This document shows positions 56,897 through 64,000 of a stretch of 64,000 nucleotides of DNA, in pieces. How positions within the stretch are numbered: the stretch's first letter is position 1; the number at the start of each line of letters is the position of its first letter. The notes under the pieces are model-generated. The model saw nothing but the letters and a program-made list of their open reading frames with translations, was not told where the DNA came from and did no database searches. Made by a program: the position numbers and the translations under genes. This stretch comes from Solimonas marina (GTDB lineage Bacteria > Pseudomonadota > Gammaproteobacteria > Nevskiales > Nevskiaceae): positions 310,001-374,000 of the forward strand of contig NZ_JAAVXB010000003.1 in the NCBI RefSeq assembly GCF_012241385.1. The letters run 5' to 3'.

Positions 56897-57562
56897 ATGC
56901 AGATTGGGGTATTGGGGTCCGGTCCTGTGGCGCGCGCGCTGGCCGCGGGCTTCGCGGCGCGGGGGCATGAAGTGGTGCTCGGCACGCGTGACGCGTCGCG
57001 GCTGGTGGCGTGGAGCCGCACGCAGCGCGGTGTCGGCGTCGCCAGTTTTGCCGAGGCAGCGGCATTCGGCGAACTGTTGGTGCTGGCGGTGCGCGGCTCG
57101 GTCGCGAATCGTGCCTTGCGCCTGGCCGGCACGCCGAATCTGGCCGGCAAGACCATCATCGACGTCTGCAATCCGGTGGCCGACGGCGCCTCGTCGGCTG
57201 GCAGCCTGCGCCTGTTCACATCGTTCGACGAGTCCTTGATGGAGCGTCTGCAACGCGAATTCTCGACCGCACGCTTCGTCAAGGCGTTCAACGCCGTTGG
57301 CGCCGCGATGGTCGCCGATCCGCAATTGCCGGGCGGTCCGCCGACCATGTTCATCTGTGGCAACGACGCCACCGCCAAGGCGCAGGTGACGCCATTGTTG
57401 GCCGCGTTCGGTTGGGAGCCGGCCGATCTCGGCGGCGCCGAGGCGGCGCGCGTCATCGAGCCGATGTGCCTGCTGTGGGCGATGCCGGCGATGAAGCGTG
57501 GTGGTGTTGCGCACGCGTTCAAACTGCTGCGCGCAGCGCCCGGCGAAACCCATCCAGCTTGA
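56897..57562 (+). CDS. NADP-binding reductase of the F420:NADPH oxidoreductase-like family
   Basis: This 221-residue Rossmann protein begins MQIGVLGSGPVARALAAGFAA, with GTRD after the second strand, a hallmark of NADP preference. Segments IIDVCNPVADGASS, FVKAFNAVGAAMVADP and the C-terminal IEPMCLLWA match F420-dependent-reductase-like proteins annotated widely in bacteria that lack F420. The substrate is unknown. A GGGGGA RBS precedes ATG 56897. Confidence 0.85.
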   Translation: MQIGVLGSGPVARALAAGFAARGHEVVLGTRDASRLVAWSRTQRGVGVASFAEAAAFGELLVLAVRGSVANRALRLAGTPNLAGKTIIDVCNPVADGASSAGSLRLFTSFDESLMERLQREFSTARFVKAFNAVGAAMVADPQLPGGPPTMFICGNDATAKAQVTPLLAAFGWEPADLGGAEAARVIEPMCLLWAMPAMKRGGVAHAFKLLRAAPGETHPA

Positions 57563-57625
57563 ACCCCGGGGATTCACCCCCATGCCTTTGACGTGCCGCG
57601 GATTTCGCGACTAGGAGTGCACCGA

Positions 57626-58219
57626 ATGAAAAAGCTGCTGATGATCTTCTCGCTGCTGGCCGCCACGACGCTGCTCGGCGGTTGTGGCTACAACACGTTG
57701 CAGAGCCAGGACGAGCAGGTCAAATCGACCTGGGCCGAGGTCCTCAACCAGTATCAGCGGCGTGCCGATCTGGTGCCGAATCTGGTCAATACGGTGAAGG
57801 GTTATGCGCAGCACGAGGAAAGCGTGCTGACCGAGGTGACCAATGCACGCGCCAAGGTCGGACAGGTCAACATCAGCAACGACAGCTACAACAACGCCGA
57901 CCAGCTCAAGCAGTTCGCCGCCGCGCAGGGTCAGCTGAGTTCGGCCCTGTCGCGCTTGCTGGTGGTGTCGGAGAACTATCCGCAGCTGAAGGCCGACGGC
58001 CTGTTCCAGACCTTGATGGCGCAGCTCGAAGGCACCGAGAACCGTATCACCGTCGCGCGCAACCGCTATATCCAGGCGGTGCAGGATTACAACACGACGG
58101 TGCGCTCGTTCCCGTCCAATCTGACCGCCAAGTTCACTGGCGCGCAGGTCAAGCCGAGCTTCACCGTTGAAGACGAAAAGGCGATTTCCAAGGCGCCGAC
58201 CGTCGACTTCGGCAAGTGA
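57626..58219 (+). CDS. LemA family lipoprotein
   Basis: This 197-residue protein has a lipoprotein signal (LLAATTLLGGC) and the LemA helical core: VKSTWAEVLNQYQRRADLVPNLVNTVKGYA, LVVSENYPQLKAD and ENRITVARNRYIQAVQDYNT. The function is unclear; LemA proteins often occur with TPM-domain proteins, as here. RBS TAGGAG precedes ATG 57626. Confidence 0.92.
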   Translation: MKKLLMIFSLLAATTLLGGCGYNTLQSQDEQVKSTWAEVLNQYQRRADLVPNLVNTVKGYAQHEESVLTEVTNARAKVGQVNISNDSYNNADQLKQFAAAQGQLSSALSRLLVVSENYPQLKADGLFQTLMAQLEGTENRITVARNRYIQAVQDYNTTVRSFPSNLTAKFTGAQVKPSFTVEDEKAISKAPTVDFGK

Positions 58220-58239
58220 TCGGCGCCACCCACACGGCG

Positions 58240-59127
58240 ATGCGGCGCCCGCTGGGCAGGCGCCGCGTCACGATGTCGGGTCTGGCGCGGCTGTGTGCGG
58301 TGCTGATGCTGGGCCTGATGGCGCTGGCGCGCGCCGAGGTTGCGGTGCCGCCGCTGAAGTCGCGCGTCACCGATCTGACCGGCACACTCGACGTCGCGCA
58401 GCAGGCGGCGCTGGAGCAGAAGCTGGCGGCTTTCGAGAAGGCCAAGGGCAGCCAGATCGCGGTGCTGATCGTGCCGACCACCGCGCCGGAGGCGATCGAG
58501 CAGTATTCGATTCGCGTCACCGACCAGTGGAAGCTCGGCCGCAAGGGGGTCGACGACGGCATTCTGTTGCTCGTCGCGCGTAACGACCACAAGGTCCGCA
58601 TCGAGGTCGGCTACGGCCTCGAAGGCGCGGTGCCGGACGCCACCGCGCATCGCATCATCGACGAGACGCTGTTGCCGCACTTTCGCAAGGGCGATTACTA
58701 CGGCGGCATCGATACGGCGGTCGACCAGTTGATCCAGGTCGTCAACGGCGAGCCGCTGCCGCCGCCACCGAAGCACAGCGAGGGGCGCGACAGCCGTGGC
58801 GGCAACCTCATTGGCCTGCTGATCTTCACCTTCGTCGGCGCGCAGTTCCTGCGTCGCATTTTCGGCACCGGGCTGGGCTCAATCGGCGCCGGCGGCGCGG
58901 TCTTCGTCATTGCCTGGCTGCTCAGCGGTGCGTTTCTCATTGCACTGTTCTTCGGCGTCGTCGCGCTGGTGATGACGCTGTTCGGCGGCCTGCCGCTGGG
59001 CGGCTGGAATTCGCGCGGCGGCGGCTTCGGCGGCGGTGGCTTTGGTGGCGGCGGTTTCGGTGGTGGCGGTGGCTTTGGTGGGGGTGGCGGTGGCTTTGGC
59101 GGCGGTGGTGCGTCGGGAGGATGGTGA
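58240..59127 (+). CDS. TPM-domain membrane protein (YgcG-like)
   Basis: This protein has a signal peptide, a TPM domain (about residues 35-175: VTDLTGTLDVAQQAALEQKLAAFEKAKGSQIAVL-type start, RIEVGYGLEGAVPDATAHRIIDE), two hydrophobic helices and a C-terminal Gly/Phe-rich tail (GGGFGGGGF repeats). TPM domains have been linked to phosphatase activity and photosystem repair in plants, while the bacterial role is unknown. Starts at GTG 58216 (overlapping lemA) or ATG 58273 are also possible. Confidence 0.88.
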   Translation: MRRPLGRRRVTMSGLARLCAVLMLGLMALARAEVAVPPLKSRVTDLTGTLDVAQQAALEQKLAAFEKAKGSQIAVLIVPTTAPEAIEQYSIRVTDQWKLGRKGVDDGILLLVARNDHKVRIEVGYGLEGAVPDATAHRIIDETLLPHFRKGDYYGGIDTAVDQLIQVVNGEPLPPPPKHSEGRDSRGGNLIGLLIFTFVGAQFLRRIFGTGLGSIGAGGAVFVIAWLLSGAFLIALFFGVVALVMTLFGGLPLGGWNSRGGGFGGGGFGGGGFGGGGGFGGGGGGFGGGGASGGW

Positions 59128-59128
59128 G

Positions 59129-59629
59129 ATGAGTCTGTCGCGCATGTTCCGTCATTTGCTGACCACGCCCTGGCAGGTCCGCCGCGCGTTCGGCGTCACT
59201 GCGCTTGACGCCATCCAGGACGCGGTGCGTGCCTGCGAGGCGCGTCACCCCGGCGAAATCCGCTTCGCGGTCGAAGGCGCCTTGCCGCTGCCGGCGCTGT
59301 GGGCCGGGCTGACGCCGCGTGCCCGAGCGGTGAAGGTGTTTTCCGACCTCGGCGTCTGGGATACCGAGCACAACAACGGTGTGCTGATCTACGTGCTGTT
59401 CGCCGACCGCGGCGTCGAAATCGTCGCCGATCGCGGGGTCGGCGATGCGCGGGTGCCGCCGTCCGAGTGGCAGGCCTGCTGCCGGCTGATGGAGGCGCAG
59501 TTCCGCGAGGGGCGTTTCGCCGAGGGTGCGATCGCCGGCATCGAGGCCGTGGCCGGGGTGCTGGCGCGCTACCCGCCGGCGCGTCCTGACGTTGGCAACG
59601 AGCTGCCGGATGCGCCGGTGATGCTCTAA
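59129..59629 (+). CDS. Second TPM-domain protein
   Basis: This 166-residue protein lacks a signal peptide but carries a TPM domain (EIRFAVEGALPLPALW, VWDTEHNNGVLIYVLFADRGVEIVADRGVGDARV, FREGRFAEGAIAGIEAV). It starts one base after the preceding stop, so lemA and both TPM genes form one operon. Pairing of a secreted and a non-secreted TPM protein with LemA recurs in proteobacteria. Confidence 0.85.
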   Translation: MSLSRMFRHLLTTPWQVRRAFGVTALDAIQDAVRACEARHPGEIRFAVEGALPLPALWAGLTPRARAVKVFSDLGVWDTEHNNGVLIYVLFADRGVEIVADRGVGDARVPPSEWQACCRLMEAQFREGRFAEGAIAGIEAVAGVLARYPPARPDVGNELPDAPVML

Positions 59630-59779
59630 CTGCCGGTCGAAATCCGGTCGGGCGATGCAGCACATCGCCGCAGGCTCTACACTGACAGTCTTTTGACTGC
59701 CGGAATGCCTGATGCGCGAGATGCGCGCGCACCTCAAAACGTTTGCCGCTAGGCCGCTTCGCGCGGCGGGTTCGCGCTG

Positions 59780-62728
59780 ATGGCGGGCCGGACTGCGGCT
59801 GACGACCTGCAACGCTGGCTCGCCGATGTCGAGTCCGGCGGTACGGCCGCGCCGATCGGCGAGGGGGCCGTCTGCCTGCTCTACCTGCTTGATCTGGAGC
59901 CTGACGGCGCACACCTGCCGTCGCTCAACGTCGTCAGTGCAAGGCGTCGCGCCGACGGCGGCTACGGCAGCGTGCAGGCGCAGCCGAAGGCGGCGCACAG
60001 CCACGCGCGTCAGGTCGGCGAGTTCGATCGCCGCCTGCTGCAGTTCATTGAGGCGCGCCAGGGCGCGCATGTCGGCCCGCCGTGGCGGCTTGAGGGCGAA
60101 TGGGGCGTGGCGGTGTTGCGCGAGCTGCTCGGTAGCGGGCGCTGCCACTGGCAGAGCGAACAGGCGCCGCCGCTGAGTCTGGGCGACTCGCGGCCCGGCC
60201 AATTCCGCTGGCAGCTCGACACCCGGGGGCGTAGTCGTCTGCAACTCGATGTGGAGCCGGCGGCGACCGCGCTGCCGCTGCAGCCGCCGTGGTATGTCGA
60301 CCCCGGGCACACGATGGCCGGACCCATCGACAGCGGCGTGCCGGCGGCGCTGGCCGGCAGCCTGCTGTGCGCGGCGCCCGCGGCGCCGGATGAGGTGGCG
60401 ACGCTGGCCGCGCGCTGGCCGGAGGCCTTGGGCGAATATGCCGAGCGCGTGCCGCCACCGCCGCCGGTGCGTTTCCGGCGCCGCCGCGATGTGCAGCCGG
60501 TGCCGGTGCTGGCACTGCGGCAGAGCTGGCTGTCGCAGTCCTGGGCGCGCGAGGAGGCGATCGATGCGGCGACGTTGAGCTTCGACTACGCCGGCCTGCG
60601 CTGCGCGCCGGATACGCCGCCCGGCCCGCTGACGCGCGTGCAGGGCAATCAGGTCACACAGATCGAACGCCAGTTGCGTCGCGAGCAGGAACTGCTGGCG
60701 CGCCTGCACCGTGCAAGACTGACGACGGTGCACGACTACTACCACAAGCCGACGCCGCTGCTGGCGCCGCCGCCGAGCATCGGTCGCGTCGGCTGGGTCG
60801 ACTTTCTCGCCGGCGAGGCGCCCAAGCTGCGCGCCGACGGCTGGCGCCTGGAGATCGACCCCGACTTCCCGTGGCGCTTGCACGAGCCGGACGAGGAATG
60901 GTCATTGCGGATCGACAGCAGCGGCGGCTGGTTCGACGTCGGCCTGCAGATTTCGATCGACGGCCGCGAGATGCCGCTGTTGCCGCTGCTGGTGTCGTTG
61001 CTGCGGCAAAACGGGGACAAGCTGACGCCTGCCAAGCTGCGGGCATTGCCGGACGATGCGCCGTTGATCGTGCGTGACGACGCGGGCCGCCTGATCCGCC
61101 TGCCGGCGGCCCGCGTGCGGCCGATCCTCAGCACCTTGATCGAGCTTTACGACGAACAACCGCTGGAAGCCGATGGCCGCCTGCGTCTGCCGCGCTGGGC
61201 CGGTGTGCTGCTCGACGATCTCGGCAGCGGTGCCAAGCTGCAGCGCGATGGTGGCGGCCCGCTGCATGACTGGGGCGCACGCGTGCGCGCCGCCGGCGCG
61301 ACGATGGCGCCGCCGGCCGGCTTGCAGGCGGATCTGCGGGATTACCAGCGCGAAGGCCTGGCCTGGCTGCAGATGCTGCGCGAATACGGCTTCGGCGGCG
61401 TGCTGGCCGACGACATGGGCCTCGGCAAGACGCTGCAGACGCTGGCGCACATCCTCACCGAGAAGGTCGCCGGCCGACTCGACCGCCCGGTGCTGATCGT
61501 CGCGCCGACCAGCCTGGTCTTCAATTGGCGCCGCGAGGCCGCGCGCTTCACGCCGGATCTGCAGGTGCTGGTGTTGCATGGCAGCGACCGGCGCCGGCGC
61601 TTCGCCGCGATCGAACATGCCGACGTGGTGCTGACGACTTACGCGCTGCTGCCGCGCGATCTCGAACACCTGCGTCGCCAGCGCTGGCATCTGCTGGTGC
61701 TCGACGAGGCGCAGAACATCAAGAATGCGCGCTCGAAGGCGGCGCAGAGCGTCGGCAAGCTCGATGCTCGCCATCGTCTGTGCCTGTCCGGCACGCCGCT
61801 CGAAAATCATCTCGGCGAGCTGTGGTCGTTGTTCCACTTCCTGATGCCGGGCTATCTCGGCGACGACGCGCAGTTCCGGCGCCGTTTCCGCACGCCGATC
61901 GAGAAGAACGACGATGCCGAGATCCGCACGCAACTGGCGCGGCGCATCGCGCCGTTCCTGCTGCGCCGCACGAAGAACGAGGTCGCCAGCGAACTGCCGC
62001 CGCGCACCGAAATCATTCGCAGCGTGCCGCTCGAAGGCGGGCAGCGCGACCTCTACGAAACCGTGCGCGCGGCGATGCAGGAAGAAGTGCAGGCCGAGAT
62101 CGAGCGGCGTGGCATCGCACAGTCGCGCATCGCCCTGCTCGCGGCGCTGCTGCGGCTTCGTCAGATCTGCTGCGATCCGCGCCTGCTGAAGACCGACGAG
62201 GCGCAGGCGGTACGCGAGTCGGCCAAGCTTGACCTGCTGATGACCTTGCTGCCGGAGCTGCTGCGCGGTGGACGTCGCGTGTTGCTGTTCTCGCAGTTCA
62301 CGTCGATGCTGGAGTTGATCGAAGAAGCCTTGCGTGAGCGCGGCATCGACTATCTGCTGCTGACCGGTGCGACGCAGGACCGCGAGTCCTTGGTCGACCG
62401 CTTCCAGGATGGCGAAGTGCCGCTGTTCCTGATCAGCCTCAAGGCCGGTGGCGTCGGTCTCAACCTGACCGCCGCCGACACCGTCATCCACTACGACCCG
62501 TGGTGGAACCCGGCGGTCGAAAACCAGGCGACCGATCGCGCACATCGCATCGGCCAGGACAAGCCGGTGTTCGTCTACAAGCTGCTCAGCGAAGGCACGG
62601 TCGAAGAAAAGATCGCCGAACTGCAGTCGCGCAAGCGCGCGCTCGCCGAGGCGCTGTTCGCCGAGTCGGCGGAGAGCTTGCAGCTCGACGACGAGTCGCT
62701 CTCCGACCTGTTCGCACCGCTCGGCTGA
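59780..62728 (+). CDS. SNF2-family DNA helicase/ATPase
   Basis: This 982-residue protein has a long N-terminal region of unknown fold (about 1-500) and a C-terminal SNF2 motor: LRDYQREGLAWL, Walker A ADDMGLGKT (about 545), DEAQNIKN, SGTPLENHLGELWSLFHFL, LFSQFTSMLELIEE, SLKAGGVGLNL and ATDRAHRIGQ. Related bacterial proteins often start with a SWIM zinc finger; none is visible here. It probably acts in DNA-protein remodelling or repair. ATG 59780 is the first start after an in-frame break. Confidence 0.88.
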   Translation: MAGRTAADDLQRWLADVESGGTAAPIGEGAVCLLYLLDLEPDGAHLPSLNVVSARRRADGGYGSVQAQPKAAHSHARQVGEFDRRLLQFIEARQGAHVGPPWRLEGEWGVAVLRELLGSGRCHWQSEQAPPLSLGDSRPGQFRWQLDTRGRSRLQLDVEPAATALPLQPPWYVDPGHTMAGPIDSGVPAALAGSLLCAAPAAPDEVATLAARWPEALGEYAERVPPPPPVRFRRRRDVQPVPVLALRQSWLSQSWAREEAIDAATLSFDYAGLRCAPDTPPGPLTRVQGNQVTQIERQLRREQELLARLHRARLTTVHDYYHKPTPLLAPPPSIGRVGWVDFLAGEAPKLRADGWRLEIDPDFPWRLHEPDEEWSLRIDSSGGWFDVGLQISIDGREMPLLPLLVSLLRQNGDKLTPAKLRALPDDAPLIVRDDAGRLIRLPAARVRPILSTLIELYDEQPLEADGRLRLPRWAGVLLDDLGSGAKLQRDGGGPLHDWGARVRAAGATMAPPAGLQADLRDYQREGLAWLQMLREYGFGGVLADDMGLGKTLQTLAHILTEKVAGRLDRPVLIVAPTSLVFNWRREAARFTPDLQVLVLHGSDRRRRFAAIEHADVVLTTYALLPRDLEHLRRQRWHLLVLDEAQNIKNARSKAAQSVGKLDARHRLCLSGTPLENHLGELWSLFHFLMPGYLGDDAQFRRRFRTPIEKNDDAEIRTQLARRIAPFLLRRTKNEVASELPPRTEIIRSVPLEGGQRDLYETVRAAMQEEVQAEIERRGIAQSRIALLAALLRLRQICCDPRLLKTDEAQAVRESAKLDLLMTLLPELLRGGRRVLLFSQFTSMLELIEEALRERGIDYLLLTGATQDRESLVDRFQDGEVPLFLISLKAGGVGLNLTAADTVIHYDPWWNPAVENQATDRAHRIGQDKPVFVYKLLSEGTVEEKIAELQSRKRALAEALFAESAESLQLDDESLSDLFAPLG

Positions 62729-62740
62729 AACGCGAAGATG

Positions 62741-62834
62741 AACCACAGATCACACAGACTCCACAGATTTATAGAGCCTTAGGCGGCGCAACTTCTGAAA
62801 ATTTAAGTCTGTGAAATCTGTGTAATCTGTGGTT
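62741..62834. repeat. 94-bp palindromic repeat element
   Basis: Two 30-base arms (62741-62770 and 62805-62834) are inverted copies with four mismatches, around a 34-base centre. Each arm is three roughly 9-base units of the type NNCACAGAY, beginning AACCACAGAT. It has no ORF. The moxR coding frame could start at a GTG inside its right arm (62829), but ATG 62865 is preferred. Confidence 0.85.
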
Positions 62835-62864
62835 AAAAGTCTTTCTGAAACTGGGATTCGCAAC

Positions 62865-63707
62865 ATGCGCTTTGAAGGTACCGATACCTACGTCGCGACC
62901 GACGATCTGATGATGGCGGTCAATGCTGCGGTGACGCTGCAGCGGCCGCTGCTGGTCAAGGGTGAACCCGGCACCGGCAAGACCCAGCTGGCGCGCGAGA
63001 TCGCCCGCGGCCTCGGTCGGCCGATGCTCGATTGGGCGATCAAGTCGACCACCAAGGCCCAGCACGGCCTCTACGAGTACGACGCGGTGTCGCGCCTGCG
63101 CGACTCGCAGCTCGGCGACGAAAAGGTCAAGGACATCGGCAACTACATCGTCCGCGGCAAGCTCTGGGAAGCCTTCGAATCGACCGACCAGCCGGTACTG
63201 CTGATCGACGAAATCGATAAGGCCGACATCGAGTTTCCGAACGACTTGCTGCGCGAACTCGACCAGATGGAGTTCTACGTCCACGAGACGCGGCAGACGG
63301 TGAAGGCCAAGAACCGGCCGATCATCATCATCACGTCGAACAACGAAAAGGAGCTGCCGGACGCTTTCCTGCGCCGCTGCTTCTTCCACTACATCCGCTT
63401 CCCGGAGAAGGAGACGATGCAGAAGATCGTCGACGTGCACTTCCCGGACCTGAAGAAAAATCTGACCAAGGAAGCGATGGAAGTGTTCTTCGGCCTGCGT
63501 GAGCTGCCGGGCCTGAAGAAGAAGCCGTCGACGTCGGAGCTGCTCGACTGGCTGAAGCTGCTGATGGCCGAGGACATCGACCCGACCGTGCTGCGCGACG
63601 CCAGCACCAAGAAGACCCTGCCGCCGCTGTACGGCGCGCTGCTCAAGAACGAAGCCGACGTCCACCTGTTCGAGCGCGTCGCGTTCATGGCGCGACGTTC
63701 GAGCTGA
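62865..63707 (+). CDS. MoxR-family AAA+ ATPase
   Basis: This 280-residue ATPase has Walker A GEPGTGKT (residues 33-40), Walker B VLLIDEIDKAD (about 113), sensor segment IIITSNNEKELPDAFLRRCFFHYI and C-terminal helices. MoxR proteins act with VWA-domain partners as chaperones that insert cofactors or assemble complexes. The usual adjacent VWA gene is absent; the next gene is a hydrolase. ATG 62865 begins the conserved MRFEGTDTYVAT. Confidence 0.9.
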   Translation: MRFEGTDTYVATDDLMMAVNAAVTLQRPLLVKGEPGTGKTQLAREIARGLGRPMLDWAIKSTTKAQHGLYEYDAVSRLRDSQLGDEKVKDIGNYIVRGKLWEAFESTDQPVLLIDEIDKADIEFPNDLLRELDQMEFYVHETRQTVKAKNRPIIIITSNNEKELPDAFLRRCFFHYIRFPEKETMQKIVDVHFPDLKKNLTKEAMEVFFGLRELPGLKKKPSTSELLDWLKLLMAEDIDPTVLRDASTKKTLPPLYGALLKNEADVHLFERVAFMARRSS

Positions 63708-63879
63708 GCGCCATCGCCGTGCGCGTGCGCGTGCGCTTTCGCTGCGATGCGCGGCGGGCAATGGTTAGTGATCGCGTCGATCGTTTTTATGGAAATTAAT
63801 CATTTTTAAACATCGATGACTCGCTCTATCTTCTGACTCACGACATCAGTCGTGCGCCAAGACGCGAGGAGATCATTGG

Positions 63880-64000
63880 ATGGAGCGGCACACGCTTACG
63901 AGCGACCTGGACCCGGCGAAGGCTGGCAGCGGCTTGAATGCGGTGCCTGCGCTGCTGATGCTGCCGGGCATGCTCTGCAACGAGCAATCGTGGCTTGCAC
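63880..64000 (+). CDS. Alpha/beta-hydrolase, N-terminal fragment
   Basis: The gene runs off the window after 40 codons. PALLMLPGMLCNEQSWLA matches the first strand and oxyanion-loop region of alpha/beta hydrolases. A strong RBS (GAGGAG) lies nine bases before ATG 63880. The catalytic Ser and His are outside the window, so substrate class cannot be judged. The preceding 170 bases include an AT-rich stretch (63783-63815) that probably holds its promoter. Confidence 0.65.
   Translation, partial: MERHTLTSDLDPAKAGSGLNAVPALLMLPGMLCNEQSWLA

Overview
The window is high-GC chromosomal DNA from a gammaproteobacterium. Gene order (gmk-rpoZ-spoT-ridA-recG, comF divergent from bioBFCD, an aa3 oxidase operon, ftsYEX near rpoH, ahcY-metF, tkt-gap-pgk) resembles Xanthomonadales/Nevskiales relatives. 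This placement rests on gene content and synteny only. No rRNA, tRNA, phage, transposase or CRISPR array was seen; almost all of the DNA is housekeeping sequence.

Layout. 1-6.4 kb: end of gmk, rpoZ, spoT, ridA, recG, ubiA. 6.5-11.1 kb: comF divergent from bioB-bioF-bioC-bioD, with a BirA-type operator between them. 11.1-20 kb: cytochrome c oxidase (DUF2244, ctaC, ctaD, a 42-aa protein, ctaG, ctaE) followed by SURF1, an Sco-like protein, and heme A/O synthesis (ctaA, ctaB). 20-31 kb, minus strand: ftsY-ftsE-ftsX, two secreted-protein genes, rpoH behind a CIRCE element, a 5'-nucleotidase lipoprotein, a DedA/LssY membrane protein and hemL. 31-36.5 kb: thiD-thiE, an AT-rich gap, a beta-propeller-like protein, and benE-TRIC-mtgA. 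37-41.5 kb: a TonB-dependent receptor and a partner lipoprotein. 41.6-44.6 kb: ahcY, an S23-type four-helix-bundle gene and metF, read from an S-adenosylhomocysteine riboswitch. 44.6-50.8 kb: ppc, a sensor kinase and a convergent REC-EAL regulator. 51-57.6 kb: metK and tkt-gap-pgk plus an NADP-binding reductase. 57.6-64 kb: lemA with two TPM-domain genes, an SNF2 helicase, moxR and the start of an alpha/beta hydrolase.

The most unusual signal is a compact element at 42484-42911. It is a four-helix-bundle (S23/Avd-like) gene flanked on both sides by inverted arrays of a degenerate 7-bp repeat, inserted exactly between the ahcY stop codon and the metF coding start. The repeats supply the ribosome-binding site and GTG start of the inserted gene and encode the first residues of MetF. 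Related heptad arrays without a gene occur in the ftsY-ftsE gap and inside bioF. Other notable signals are a perfect CIRCE element at rpoH, a duplicated 5' end of hemL that forms a 43-codon leader ORF overlapping the hemL start, and a 94-bp palindromic repeat before moxR.

Functionally, the SAH riboswitch, ahcY, metF and metK form an active-methyl-cycle set. The cox, SURF1, Sco-like and heme A genes form one respiratory assembly unit. tkt-gap-pgk serve central carbon metabolism.
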